Source: Armigeres subalbatus (Eukaryota; Arthropoda; Insecta; Diptera; Culicidae). Taken from it: 64,000 nucleotides of DNA. Both the position numbers and the translations under genes were made by a program. The notes below the pieces were generated by a model that ran no database searches, was not told where the DNA came from, and was given only the letters and a program-made list of their open reading frames with translations. The stretch lies in the NCBI RefSeq assembly GCF_024139115.2, contig NC_085140.1, positions 430,651,240 through 430,715,239 on the forward strand, given 5' to 3'. This document shows, piece by piece, positions 52,653 to 63,699 of the stretch (positions within the stretch are counted from its first letter, which is position 1; each line of letters opens with the position of its first letter).

Positions 52653-54905
52653 TCAGACTAAGGCCGGAGTGGCCTGTGCTGCACATAAAAGACTTCTCCA
52701 TTCAGCTCGGTTCATGGCTGCACGTCGCCAACCACGCAGTCTGCGGAGGGTCCGCAAGTCGTCCTCCACCTGATCGATCCACCTTGCCCGCTGTGCACCT
52801 CGCCTTCTTGTTCCCGTCGGATCGTTGTCGAGAACCATTTTCACCGGATTACTGTCCGACATTCTGGCTACGTGCCCGGCCCACCGCAGTCTTCCGATTT
52901 TCGCGGTGTGAACGATGGATGGTTCTCCCAACAGCTGATGCAACTCGTGGTTCATTCGCCTCCTCCACGTACCGTCCGCCATCTGCAACCCACCATAGAT
53001 GGTACGCAACACTTTCCTTTCGAAAACTCCCAGTGCGCGTTGGTCCTCCACGAGCATCATCCAGGTCTCGTGTCCGTAGAGAACTACCGGTCTTATAAGC
53101 GTTTTGTAGATAGTCAGTTTGGTACGGCGGCGAACTCTATTCGATCGGAGCGTCTTGCGGAGTCCAAAGTACGTACGATTTCCAGCCACTATGCGTCTCC
53201 GAATTTCTCTGCTGGTATCGTTATCGGCGGTCACCAGTGAGCCCAAGTACACAAATTCTTCTACCACCTCGATTTCGTCACCACCGATAGAAACTCGTGG
53301 TGGGTGGCTCACATTGACCTCTCTTGAGCCTCTTCCTATCATGTACTTCGTCTTCGACGTGTTGATGACTAGTCCAATCCGTTTAGCTTCGCTTTTCAGT
53401 CTGATGTAGGCTTCCTCCATCCTCTCAAAGTTACGTGCCATGATATCAATGTCGTCGGCGAAACCAAATAACTGGACGGACTTCGTGAAAATCGTACCAC
53501 TCGTGTCAATCCCTGCCCTTCGTATTACTCCCTCCAAAGCGATGTTGAATAGCAGACACGAAAGACCATCACCTTGCCGTAACCCTCTACGGGTTTCGAA
53601 GGGACTCGAGAATGCCCCTGAAACTCGAACTACGCACATCACCCGATCCATCGTCGCCTTGATCAACCGTATCAGTTTATCCGGAAATCCGTTTTCGTGC
53701 ATTAGCTGCCATAGCTGGTCCCGATCAATTGTATCATATGCGGCTTTGAAGTCGATAAATAGATGATGTGTGGGCACGTTGTATTCGCGGCATTTCTGCA
53801 ATACCTGACGTATGGCGAACACCTGGTCTGTGGTAGAGCGTTCACCCATAAAACCCGCCTGGTACTGCCCCACGAACTCTCTTGCAATTGGTGTTAGTCG
53901 ACGGCATAAAATTTGGGAGAGTACCTTGTAGGCGGCGTTCAGCAATGTGATTGCGCGGTAGTTGCTACAATCCAGCTTATCGCCCTTTTGTAGATGGGAC
54001 ACGACACCTTCCATCCACTCCTGCGGCAGAACCTCATCCTCCCAAACCTTTGTAATCACCCAGTGCAGCGCTCTAGCCAGTGCTTCACCACCGTGTTTAA
54101 ACAGCTCTCCTGGTAGTTGGTCAACTCCAGGGGCTTTGTTGTTTTTCAGCCGGCCGATCTCCTCCTGGATTTCCTGGAGATTCGGAGCCGGAAGTCGCAT
54201 GTCCTGCGCGCGTGCTCCTAGGTTCATTACCATACCGCCACCGTTGTCTGCCATATCGCCATTCAGGTGCTCTTCGTAGTGCTGCCGCCACCTTTGGATC
54301 ACTTCACGCTCGTTCGTAAGAAGGTTCCCGTTTATGTCCTTACACATATCGGGCTGTGGCACGTGGCCCTTACGTGAACGGTTCAACTTCTCATAGAACT
54401 TTCGTGCGTTATTAGCGCGGTACAGTTTCTCCGTCTCTTCACGGTCTCGATCTTCCTGCTGGCGCTTTTTCCTCCGGAAAATCGAGTTTTGTCTGTTCCG
54501 CGCCCGTTTGTATCGTGCCTCGTTCGCCCTCGTGCGGTGTTGCAGCAATCTCGCCCATGCTGCATTCTTCTCCTCAACTAACTGCTCACATTCGCCGTCA
54601 TACCAGTCGTTTCTCTGATCCGGAGCCACCGTGCCTAGTGCAGCGGTTGCGGTGCTTCCAATGGCGGATCGAATATCTCTCCAGCCATCTTCAAGAGATG
54701 CTGCGCCTATCTGCTCTTCCGTTGGGAGTGCCACTTCCAGCTGCTGCGCGTAGTCTTGGGCTAGTCTACCGTCTTGTAGCCGCCCAATGTTAAGCCGCGG
54801 CGGACGACTCCGACGCGTGTTGATCACCGTCGAGAGTTTTGAGCGCAGACATACTGCAACGAGGTAGTGGTCGGATTCAATATTCGCACTGCGGTAAGTG
54901 CGTAC
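52653..54905 (-). pseudogene. RTE reverse transcriptase, long open frame cut at its N-terminus
   Basis: About 750 codons remain open, ending at 52653. Order on the minus strand: the last endonuclease block (NIESDHYLVAVCL), a linker, GRLKNNKAPGVDQLPGELF, NYRAITLLNAAYKVLSQIL, LFIDFKAAYDTIDRD, RRGLRQGDGLS, catalytic FGFADDID (codons at about 53451-53462), then thumb and C-terminus (LYGHETWMML, GRLRWAGHVARMSD). The first codons of the frame lie in the LTR (54906-54920), so the apparent ATG is not the original start. The polymerase part shows no stop, yet it is severed from its endonuclease. Its truncated relative is at 5.6-6.8 kb. Confidence 0.9.
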
Positions 54906-55070
54906 TGTACTATCGGACATGATTATGGTTAGCGCTTTGCATAATGTGTCAATGAAATACTTCGATGAGAATAATTGTAATCATAGTAGTCATGAAAATA
55001 TAAGATCAGTTTGTGAAAACGAATCCAAAAATCGAACGTGTTTTCTTTGTCTACCGCTCCCGACACTACA
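54906..55070 (+). repeat. LARD-like element 5' LTR
   Basis: 165 bp, TG...CA bounded, identical by eye to 59481-59645. Just after it, TTTGGCGACGAGGAG at 55071 is the likely primer-binding site. Confidence 0.9.
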
Positions 55071-55801
55071 TTTGGCGACGAGGAGAAAGTAAAGTTAATA
55101 TCTAATCGCGAGTGAACGGAGTGTTATTTTTAGTGCTGTTGGGTTGGAAATAAGATTTAGTGAAATGCGGTAGGATTGAGTATGATTGATTCAAGGTAGG
55201 TGCTGCGCGATTAAATAAAACGAATGAATGACCCCTTATAATCGTCAAAAAAAAAATCAGCCTGTGTTTGGATGGCGGAGAATAGTTGCATGAATTTCGT
55301 TAACAGCTCGTTTCAATTGACCTGATTCGATGCGTTATTATTGGTGGTTTCTATATGATTCTGAGGAGGTGTACTGATGATGAACGAAAAAGGTTGACGT
55401 CTCTTTTCCGATAACGGTATACCTTCAATTTAGTTTCTAGGCAACCCAGAGACACGCATGACATACTGCGATGTACTTCTGTCAAGTCTATGATCTTTTA
55501 ATCGGTACAATCATCACATGAGGTTTATGATGGAAGTCATCATGTTTTCCAGCTTATGGTGCGGAGAAGCGCAAGAGAGTTGCTACTATGTTATTATTGG
55601 TTATTCAATAAACTAATTCAAATGATTCAAGTCGAGTTGCATGTGGTCGTGACGTTTGCTGGTTAGATGACGAATGAAAACTGGCAGACTGTGTTTAGTT
55701 TCCAATAAAAGATTTTTTTTTAAATAATGATTCTGTAGTGTGTAAAATTAAAATAAAATTGTTTTATTTGGACTAGTAAACCCAGCAACTTTTGATGTGT
55801 A

Positions 55802-56288
55802 TTAGATAAAGTGCTCAGTTAGATTCGATAAAGGGTTATTAATATTAAGGTTGATGCTATAACACTTATTCTGTCTGATTATAATTAAAGCTGTGTTGTT
55901 ATTGACGGATATGGAGATATCAATCCAATTGCGAAAGGATATTAGATTTTTCATAATTAAAGCTAAATTTATTTTCCATGTTTTTTGATCACCAAAGAGT
56001 AATACAAATCTATTCAAGAATACGTTTGTAGCAAAACTAGAATTCAGAAGTTGGGACTTCTGAAGTTTTATCTGTTAAACTAAGTGATGCGTTGTTTAGC
56101 ACATCTTTAAGCGTACCCAGTAAACGTACGTCAAGCGCAACTCTTTCGAAGTAGATTAATTTGCCTGTATTTTGATAAGATATTCGATAGAAAAGTCTTT
56201 TTACTTCATAGCGGATAGACAATATTACCATGCAGAGAGGTGTGAAGAGAAAGGAAGTTCGGTCCTTATGGTTTAAATCGATAGACAA
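55802..56288 (-). other. Two small unassigned frames in the LARD interior
   Basis: Frames 56017-55802 and 56288-56037 are hydrophobic/Asn-rich and have no retroviral motif. They are antisense to the inferred transcript of the element. Probably chance. Confidence 0.2.
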
Positions 56289-56289
56289 T

Positions 56290-56900
56290 GATGTGCCGTG
56301 GAGAGCAACTGTGTGCTAATTATTGTTGGCAATTGTGTGCCATGGAAAGCAACTGTGTGCTATTTATTGTTTGTCAATGGTTTGACATGGAGAGCAACTG
56401 TGTGCTGAGTATTGTTGGCAATTTTGTGCCATGTAGAGCAACTGTGTGCTAATTATTGTTTGTCAATGGTTTGACATGGAGAGCAACTGTGTGCTAATTA
56501 TTGTTGGCAATTGCGTGCCACGGAGAGCAACTGTGTGCTATTTATTGTCTGACAATGGTTTGACATGGAGAGCAACTGTGTGCTAATTATTGTTGGCAAT
56601 TGTGTGCCATGGAGAGCAACTGTGGGCTGATTATTTTTGGCAATTGTGTGCCATGGAAAGCAACTGTGTGCTATTTATTGTTTGTCAATGGTTTGACATG
56701 GAGAGCAACTGTGTGCTGAGTATTGTTGGCAATTTTGTGCCATGTAGAGCAACTGTGTGCTAATTATTGTTTGTCAATGGTTTGACATGGAGAGCAACTG
56801 TGTGCTAATTATTGTTGGCAATTGTGTGCCATGGAGAGCAACTGTGGGCTGATTATTTTTGGCAATTGTGTGCCATGGAGAGCAACTGTGTGCTATTTAT
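56290..56900. repeat. Minisatellite with two alternating 44-45-bp units
   Basis: All units share GAGAGCAACTGTGTGCTA. Type A continues ATTATTGTTGGCAATTGTGT and GCCATG; type B has TTTGTCAATGGTTTGACATG. A segment of about 250 bp starting near 56336 recurs about 309 bp later, indicating a higher-order duplication. About 14 units. It ends in an A-rich tract at 56900. Confidence 0.85.
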
Positions 56901-56909
56901 AAAAAAAAA

Positions 56910-59480
56910 ACGCCGAAACCGTGTGCCATGGTGAGCAACGGGGTGTTATATTCTCCACGGCTACCGTGGGCGATAAAGAGCCATGTTCTATTAGGCAAGT
57001 GAGAATAGAAATAAGTGTCAGGCACACCAGATACTATGGAGAGTAACTGTGAACTAAATTACAATTATCAGCAACTATGTGTTTTGATAGATTGTGGACA
57101 GTAGATCGATAACCAATACTTGTTAGCTATGTGAAATGGAAAGCATTAGTAAGCATTCAGTAAGAACAATACCAGTAAAATAAGATAATACAGCTAGAGA
57201 CTAATACAAAATAATAATGTACCGAATTATCTATCTTGATACAATGGAATAGTCCAGTTGCCGGCAGCTGTAAAAGTAGAAACGTCTTTCCTCGCTACAT
57301 TCTTATAAAAGGCCACAGAACTAAATGGCGATTTCTTCGTTTGAAAATAATCGGTAAATGGTATGTTGTTGATAATCGAAGAAATGTTTGGAATAATTAG
57401 GAATATTGCAAAATGTTTGATAATAGCAGTTTAACCGTATTACAGGTCGATTTACTATATCTCTTCTGTAACCGCATGGAAACCATATTGCAGAGATTTG
57501 AGATTTGAGGTGCTTCATCCAGAAACACAGTTCGTATTTTTTACTTAGAACAATTAACAATAAGTTGATGATTTGAATGCTAAATGGACATAATTGGGGG
57601 TGAATGTAAAGGTTATGTGAAACTGTCAGCATGGTGATATTATTTTAAGATGAATGATCAAGCTGCCAGGGAGTTTTGAAATCATCAACAGGATAGCAAG
57701 ATGCAGGTCTCCAGTCAGTCTTGCTGTTGAAGATGAGGGTACGAGCTAGTAATAATCTATATTTGATTTCATAGCTTTGTTACTTTGTGGATACGTGTTT
57801 CAATCTCAAAAGTAAGACAGATTCCAATTTCTTGTACTAAGAAAAAATGATTGCGCTCTCAGGTGCAGAAGTATTTTCAAAGTTTGTGTATTACTTTGTC
57901 ACGGCTCATCAATGTGGTATCATAATGCTAGCAGAGCTTAAAATATTTTTCTTCATGAAGCAAATTCGCATGATTATTCAAAACATAGAATGACATAGTC
58001 AGACGACTACTCCACCAACTCATTCATTTGACTGTCACTGAGTGTGCTTACTATGTGCAGAAAAAAACATAACTTGCATAAACAATTGATGTTCACGTTT
58101 CAGATAATTTATCAATTTGTAGAATGTGCATAAACATTCAATGACTAATATTCAACCGAATATTGTCAGTCCAGGACCAACTATGAATGTGTCTGGCGGT
58201 GAGCTAACAAGTGAAGAAAGGTGGACTTCACCAACAATTTTCGATTATTTTACACTCTGAATACTAGTCAGTTATTGAATTAACATAAGTAAGTCTTAAG
58301 TATAACATTGCTAATTTTATAGCTCGTTTTGGGGAAGGTAAATATTTGAAAAAAATCTTTGATTTGGTAGTTTATAGGATTGTAATATAAAAGTACGTAT
58401 ATTAAACTTCACAGTCTACATAGTCAATTATTATTTTGGGTAATATTTGTCTATGATTTTATGAAATTATTACTATTGCATTCAATTTCTCCTATTTAGT
58501 TTGAAGTCCTTTTCAGTGGTTGTTTTAGTGCTGCAAAAATCGTTCTCAGTGTCTCGTAATTAGTTCGACTATGATCACACTGGTAAAAAAAAACACAAAC
58601 AAAATAATTTTGAAACTCATAACAACAATCATTACGAATTCATTCAAAGCCTTTTTGAGTCAGTGCGTTCCTTTTAATCCATTCACGCCCGGAGTACAGA
58701 CGAAGCTTGCAAAGCTTTCACAAGAGCTGAGATAATTATAAAGACGCTGGGTAATATGGATTAATGGAGAAGATCGTCATTTTTGATTCCAGGTTGCACA
58801 AACTAGACACCTTACAACAAGTTCTAGACAAAAAGGGTGAATATTATATAACAACCACTGGCGATTTTCCCGCTCAAGAAAAAAAATCCTTTACTCGGGT
58901 GGAAATCGAACAGTTTATCCACAAATTTTGCGAACTTTAGAAATGTTGATCACACAGTTGAAACTCGTTTTGCTGTTTAATGTTATGTAGACTTTAACAT
59001 AAATAGATTTGCTTGTGTAAACGTATAAACAATATGAAAAAAACACTAATGATTTAAATAAGCACACGTAGGCGATTCCGGAGATCCGCAATTATAAATT
59101 GCCTAATCAGTTTCATAATACAATAGAATTTAAGATGTGAAGATAAGTTATCTATGCGGTATGTTTTAAAAACTCATTTGATGCGGTATGAAGGGATGAG
59201 CTTGATATGTGTAGTTGATGAGGAAATATAGAAAAAATGTTTCTATAGCATTCAAGTGAATACATGGTATAGCCAAACCATGGTTCAAAGTCACAGACTA
59301 TGGAAATTGTCGCATTCATTTGTGAACAACACGAAAAAGAAATAAAAGCTAAGTATTTCATGGTAGGTAATTTAAACGTAATAAAAACTATTATTTAATT
59401 TCAGGTTTTTGTGATTAACAGACAATTTAAGAAATATCTAACGACTGGGGATAAGAACATTCTTAAAGAATTGGAGGAGT
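56910..59480. other. LARD interior, right part; nothing recognised
   Basis: AT-rich DNA without protein motifs. The largest frame is 57632-57321 (103 codons, minus). The stretch at 58540-58575 (CAGTGTCTCGTAATTAGTTCG) only faintly recalls the Penelope pLTR and is not called. Confidence 0.4.
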
Positions 59481-59645
59481 TGTACTATCGGACATGATTA
59501 TGGTTAGCGCTTTGCATAATGTGTCAATGAAATACTTCGATGAGAATAATTGTAATCATAGTAGTCATGAAAATATAAGATCAGTTTGTGAAAACGAATC
59601 CAAAAATCGAACGTGTTTTCTTTGTCTACCGCTCCCGACACTACA
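59481..59645 (+). repeat. LARD-like element 3' LTR
   Basis: Identical partner of 54906-55070, preceded by the purine tract AAGAATTGGAGGAG and followed by the CGTAC duplication. Confidence 0.9.
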
Positions 59646-60340
59646 CGTACGTTCGTGATGTCGGAGAAGAATTTACCGTCGATTAGAACGTGGTCGATTT
59701 GGTTTTCCGTTACTTGATTAGGTGATTTCCATGTGGCCTTGTGGATATTCTTACGGGGGAAGAAAGTGCTTCGGACTACCATTCCGCGGGAGGCTGCAAA
59801 GTTTATGCATCGTTGGCCGTTGTCGTTCGATACGGTATGCAGACTATCCGGTCCGATGACCGGTCTATACATTTCCTCCCTTCCTACCTGAGCGTTCATG
59901 TCACCGATGACGATTTTGACGTCCCGCAGTGGGCATCCATCGTATGTCTGCTCCAGCTGCGCATAGAACGCTTCTTTCTCGTCGTCGGATCTCCCTTCGT
60001 GTGGGCAGTGCACGTTGATGATGCTATAGTTGAAGAAACGGCCTTTTATCCTCAGCTTGCATCCTTGCGTTAATTGGCTGCCACCCAATCACGCGTTGGT
60101 GCATCTTTCCCAGCACTATGAAGCCGGTTCCCAGTTCGTTGGTGGTGCCACAGCTTTGGTAAAAGGTAGCCGCTCGATGCCCGCTTTTCCACACTTTCCG
60201 TCCTGTCCAGCAGATTTCCTGCAGCGCTACGACATCGAAGTTGCGGGGATGTAATTCATCGTAGATTATCCTGTCGCAACCTGCGAAGCCCTAGCGACTT
60301 GCAGTTCCATGTTCCAAGCTTCCAATCGTGATCCTTTATT
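59646..60340 (-). pseudogene. RTE APE-type endonuclease, two frameshifts
   Basis: On the minus strand the domain starts LGTWNCKSLG (metal-binding Asn in the WN motif). It continues in a second frame (DELHPRNFDVVALQEICWTG with the catalytic Glu in QE, then TTNELGTGFIVLGKM) and a third (59504-60088: FNYSIINVHCPHEGRSDDEK, VIGDMNAQVGREE, NQIDHVLIDGKF). The final SDH block lies beyond the LTR insertion at 54.87 kb. It would nick target DNA. Two frameshifts disable it, in contrast to the open polymerase part. Confidence 0.85.
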
Positions 60341-60685
60341 CGTCGCCTAGGTCGTTGCCGATTGTATCGAGTCGTATTATCTTCTATGTCGTTCGTAATA
60401 GTTGTTTTTAAAGGCGGCTTATTGGGCCTGCGCAAACCTCCTGTCTCGTCGGAGGGCCGTCGTGTCAGGGCTGTTTAGCGTCCCACCTAACACCAGGACT
60501 TGGGCTTGTGCGCTTTGAGCGGCACACGGTCGCTTTGGCGGAGCCTACTTGCGGATACATGCAGCTTTTTATAGAGGTTTAACAGGGCCCACTGTCAAAC
60601 CCCACCACATCCTAGGCAGGCGCCACAACTCGCAGATGGCCTGGGGAGGGATCGTCAAGCCCTTGGACATAGTCCCTGCTGCCCC
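60341..60685 (-). other. RTE 5' untranslated region
   Basis: GC-richer leader between the 5' end of the LINE and its endonuclease, including GGGGCAGCAGGGACTATGTC and CAGCCCTGACACGACGGCCC. No long frame. Its outer border is set by the TTGCCAAAGAT duplication. Confidence 0.6.
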
Positions 60686-60696
60686 TTGCCAAAGAT

Positions 60697-62980
60697 ATCT
60701 ATACCAAATCGTAAGCTCAGGAAAAACATTCTACTATAGTGGAGTTCTAGCAAATGGACATTGCTTTCGTTGGTTTTAGCACCTACGGCGATGGACGGAA
60801 ATACCTGCCGTATCCCTATTACAATATAAACCGGATAAATCGTCGGGCAGTGGTATAAAAAATCAAATTCGGTGATTATCAGATAGCGCTACCTTAGGAA
60901 GTCTTTGGGAAACCGTCGTAGAATCGCAATAACAGTTGAGTGAATCCAACTGTCCGACCAAATCTGCGAGTTTCAAGTAGGGTAGGTGAAGCTATAGTTG
61001 ACATCTGGAAGTACCTAGTGGGTAGGAAAGAACCATTACTTTTTTAGCATCGCCACAAAGAAAGGTGTGCTGTTTTGGATTTTACCTTTTCTAACACACG
61101 AGAAATTCGTTAGAAAGGCTAAAAGGTGAATTGTTTAGATGATCGGGGTTCAGCTAAACCGCACCAAGCACCTTTTTGACTGACTTTTGATATTTTGTTC
61201 GTAGATGAAAACCATATCAATTCATTCGTACATTGGTTGTTGGATATCCTCAACTTCACTGTAGAAGGATAAACGATTTATGATCAATTGGATATGCTAC
61301 ACGGAAATTTGTGCAAGAAAATGGGTAATTTTTCTTTGGCGCTTGGTGCGATTTGGCAGAACCCCTACCAGATAGTGTCAGAAAAAAAAATCAAACTGTA
61401 GATTGAAGATTTCATTATTACTTTCACTTCATTTCATTCCTTGCCATTACCCTCCCATCACCTCACGTTTTCATTTATTCAAAATCAACCGAATCCATTT
61501 TACCCACCCCGCGTTGGTAAATTTCAACCATGAATGAATTATTTTCAATTGCCACGAATGTATCTACCGCCAGCAGCTGTCATCTCTGCAGATGAGTATC
61601 CAGGCCAAAATAGCGCACAGGAACCAACCCGCCATGATCGCCGTCGAAACGTATAAAAGTTTAAACGGAAGCTTTATAAGCGTGAAGACGTTGAATGAAA
61701 AGCGATGACAAGCAGGACGACAACTGAGATGGCCCGATATGGCCCCTGCTTGGTTCCCCTCCTGCGCTGGTGTTACCTCCCACAACTCCAAATCAGAGAA
61801 CAATAGAACCCGCAGTAAGGCGGAAGCTTTCTCTCAACTGGAACCACTCACTGGATATAGAAGATTACTCACTAGGGTGACAACTGATTTTACGTCCAAA
61901 CGTTATTATCATTCAATCTAAATTATCAAATTTCCTGAAATTAGAACAAAAAATGTCGAATATTATTATGCGATTCATGCATCTGTAAGGATAATTGACT
62001 GTTCATCTCGACTAGAAAATTGGATCCCTTCATTTTCCACAAATAAAGGAGCTTTTATCATTTAGGAGCATAGGGACATGTTCTTAAAATTAAATCTCAC
62101 CCCTTTCGCCGCCACCCTATTTGAACAAATATATTCCACCGTCGCCGTTCGTGTTGGTTGCTCGGTGATTCAGTAAAAATGTGCCATTCAACCAGTCATC
62201 CTGCTACAAAGCCAGCAGCGGTGGTGGTTGTCTTACAATTCTAGCAAAGACTATGGCACCATTCTTGTGCCCCGTTTCCCGACGAGGCTATCTATAGTTT
62301 GAGAAGTTTCCTGTCTAGGCGGCGAAGGAAATGGCATTGGTGGCCGGCGCGGCGGTGCGGTGGCGTGTCTCTGCGGGATAAGACATTGTGATCTGCGTCA
62401 TGCACCACCAATAGCGTCCAGGAAAGTCGACGGCAGTGCGGATAGTCGACATCTTCGTTTTACAAGAAAAGTTATTAAGAATTTATTTTATTATCATTCT
62501 ACTTTATGTTTGATACATTCTGAATTTTCCTGCTTGTTTATTACATTGTAAGCTCTCCGCAATGATTCAAATTATACTTTCAATGATTGCTCAAAATAAG
62601 CAGTCAGATATTTCTTCTCTTCTATAACTCGATAACCGGCAAACCTAAAATAATTTGACATCTTTATTATCACCATACGATACTTCGATCTTCAACATAA
62701 TAGTTTTTAAATACCAACCAAGAATAGGAAAATAAATATTTAAATATTTGATCCAACTGGTAGTCTCATGTACACTAGCCTTGGAATTCTCAATAAATCG
62801 GAGACAGCAGCTGATTTCCTGTACACAGCTGCTAACGACATTCCTGAACAGTTTTCCTCTTCTGTGGCTTTACATTCCAACTGGAACTTGGCCTGCTTTT
62901 CATCTTATTCTATTAGCATTTCCTCAGGTAACACGTGAAAGCTTTTCTATGCCTATGGCAGCACACATGTTCCATAAAGG
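60697..62980. other. Unassigned, possibly host DNA
   Basis: No transposon termini seen. 61560-61800 and 62100-62440 are GC-richer. A 79-codon minus frame at 61803-61564 has a hydrophobic stretch (LLYVSTAIMAGWFLCAILAW) but no recognised family, and it could be chance. Confidence 0.35.
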
Positions 62981-62984
62981 TTAC

Positions 62985-63215
62985 TGCAACTCATGTGTGA
63001 CCAAATTCAGTCACAAGCAAGTTGCTGTAACCATTTATGCCTGACTTGTGCTGCTTGGGGTCATATTGCATGATAGGTATCTTGTGTGGCAAGTAAACTT
63101 TGCCCTAGGAACCGAGAATATGTTTCCCATCCGAAAACATCCTAGGTCGGGACCGAGAATCGAACTCGTCATCTCCGGAATCCTGCGACGTTGCTCGCTA
63201 GGTTAACTGGAGACC
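62985..63215 (-). mobile_element. tRNA-derived SINE-like repeat
   Basis: On the minus strand it begins GGTCTCCAGTTAACCTAGCG and has a B-box-like AGTTCGATTCTCGG 50 nt downstream, followed by about 150 nt of non-tRNA body (CCTAGGATGTTTTCGGATGG). No second copy in the window and no target duplication found. It could also be a tRNA pseudogene fused to other DNA. Confidence 0.45.
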
Positions 63216-63498
63216 CCCTTTTCCTAAACAGGAGATTTCTGAACAGCCCAACCCAAAAACAATCACTTGTTGAGCATACTTCTAAATCAAAATAATCATT
63301 CTCCAAGACCAATCAGCAATTAAATTTTCTCCGTTGGTGATCGGAGAATACAAGGAAATATCCCCAGCATACCAATTGCCACTTAACCTCCTAGTTGTAA
63401 CAAAATTTCTATGTGATATGGTAAGAAATGTATTTTCGACTGAGCTCATCTGCATTTTTTTTTCATTTTTGCCCCTTTAAACTATTGACGTCGAGGTA

Positions 63499-63696
63499 GG
63501 GGAACGGTTCGGCATTTCATCTCATAGCTTCCATTTCCATCCCATCAAAAACAAAGCAATGAAAAGGTATTTGATTTATTTTTCTGCAGTGAGCACGCAT
63601 GTTAGCAAAAAGAAGCGACAATATTGGTGCTGTGTTTCTCTGTTTTGCGGTGAGATGAATATATGCTCAATGAGATGGAAAACGGAACAGTTCCCC
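63499..63696. mobile_element. TA-flanked MITE (GGGGAACGGTTC termini), copy 2
   Basis: Same ends and interior as 35117-35333, slightly shorter, flanked by TA at 63497-63498 and 63697-63698. The 60-codon frame inside is not a gene. Confidence 0.75.
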
Positions 63697-63699
63697 TAT

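Larger units (their letters stand above)
54906..59645 (+). mobile_element. LARD-like non-coding LTR retrotransposon
   Basis: A 4740-bp element with 165-bp terminal direct repeats that I read as identical, starting TGTACTATCGG and ending CGACACTACA. CGTAC flanks both sides (54901-54905, 59646-59650). A primer-site-like TTTGGCGACGAGGAG follows the left LTR and a purine-rich AAGAATTGGAGGAG precedes the right LTR, giving plus orientation. The 4.4-kb interior has only small unrelated frames (largest 103 codons, minus). No gag, protease, polymerase or integrase motif is seen. It must be moved by proteins of another element, as in LARDs. Confidence 0.88.
52641..60685 (-). mobile_element. Full-length RTE-clade LINE split by an LTR element
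   Basis: TTGCCAAAGAT occurs at 52630-52640 and 60686-60696, an 11-bp target duplication. Without the inserted LTR element (54906-59645 plus CGTAC) the LINE is about 3.3 kb, the usual full length for RTE. Its 5' end on the minus strand is GGGGCAGCAGGGAC. It has a 5' UTR, an APE endonuclease, a reverse transcriptase and a very short 3' UTR with a GATAAATAATAAT tail. Confidence 0.88.

Noticed and set aside
54906..54920. ATG start of the 755-codon polymerase ORF
   Set aside because: The first codons lie in the inserted LTR, so this start was created by the insertion.
57321..57632. 103-codon minus-strand ORF in the LARD interior as a possible element protein
   Set aside because: No Gag, Env or enzyme motif; antisense to the inferred element transcript; expected by chance in AT-rich DNA.
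58540..58575. Further Penelope pLTR suggested by CAGTGTCTCGTAATTAGTTCG
   Set aside because: Only about 15 bp resemble the pLTR and the ribozyme-like block is absent.
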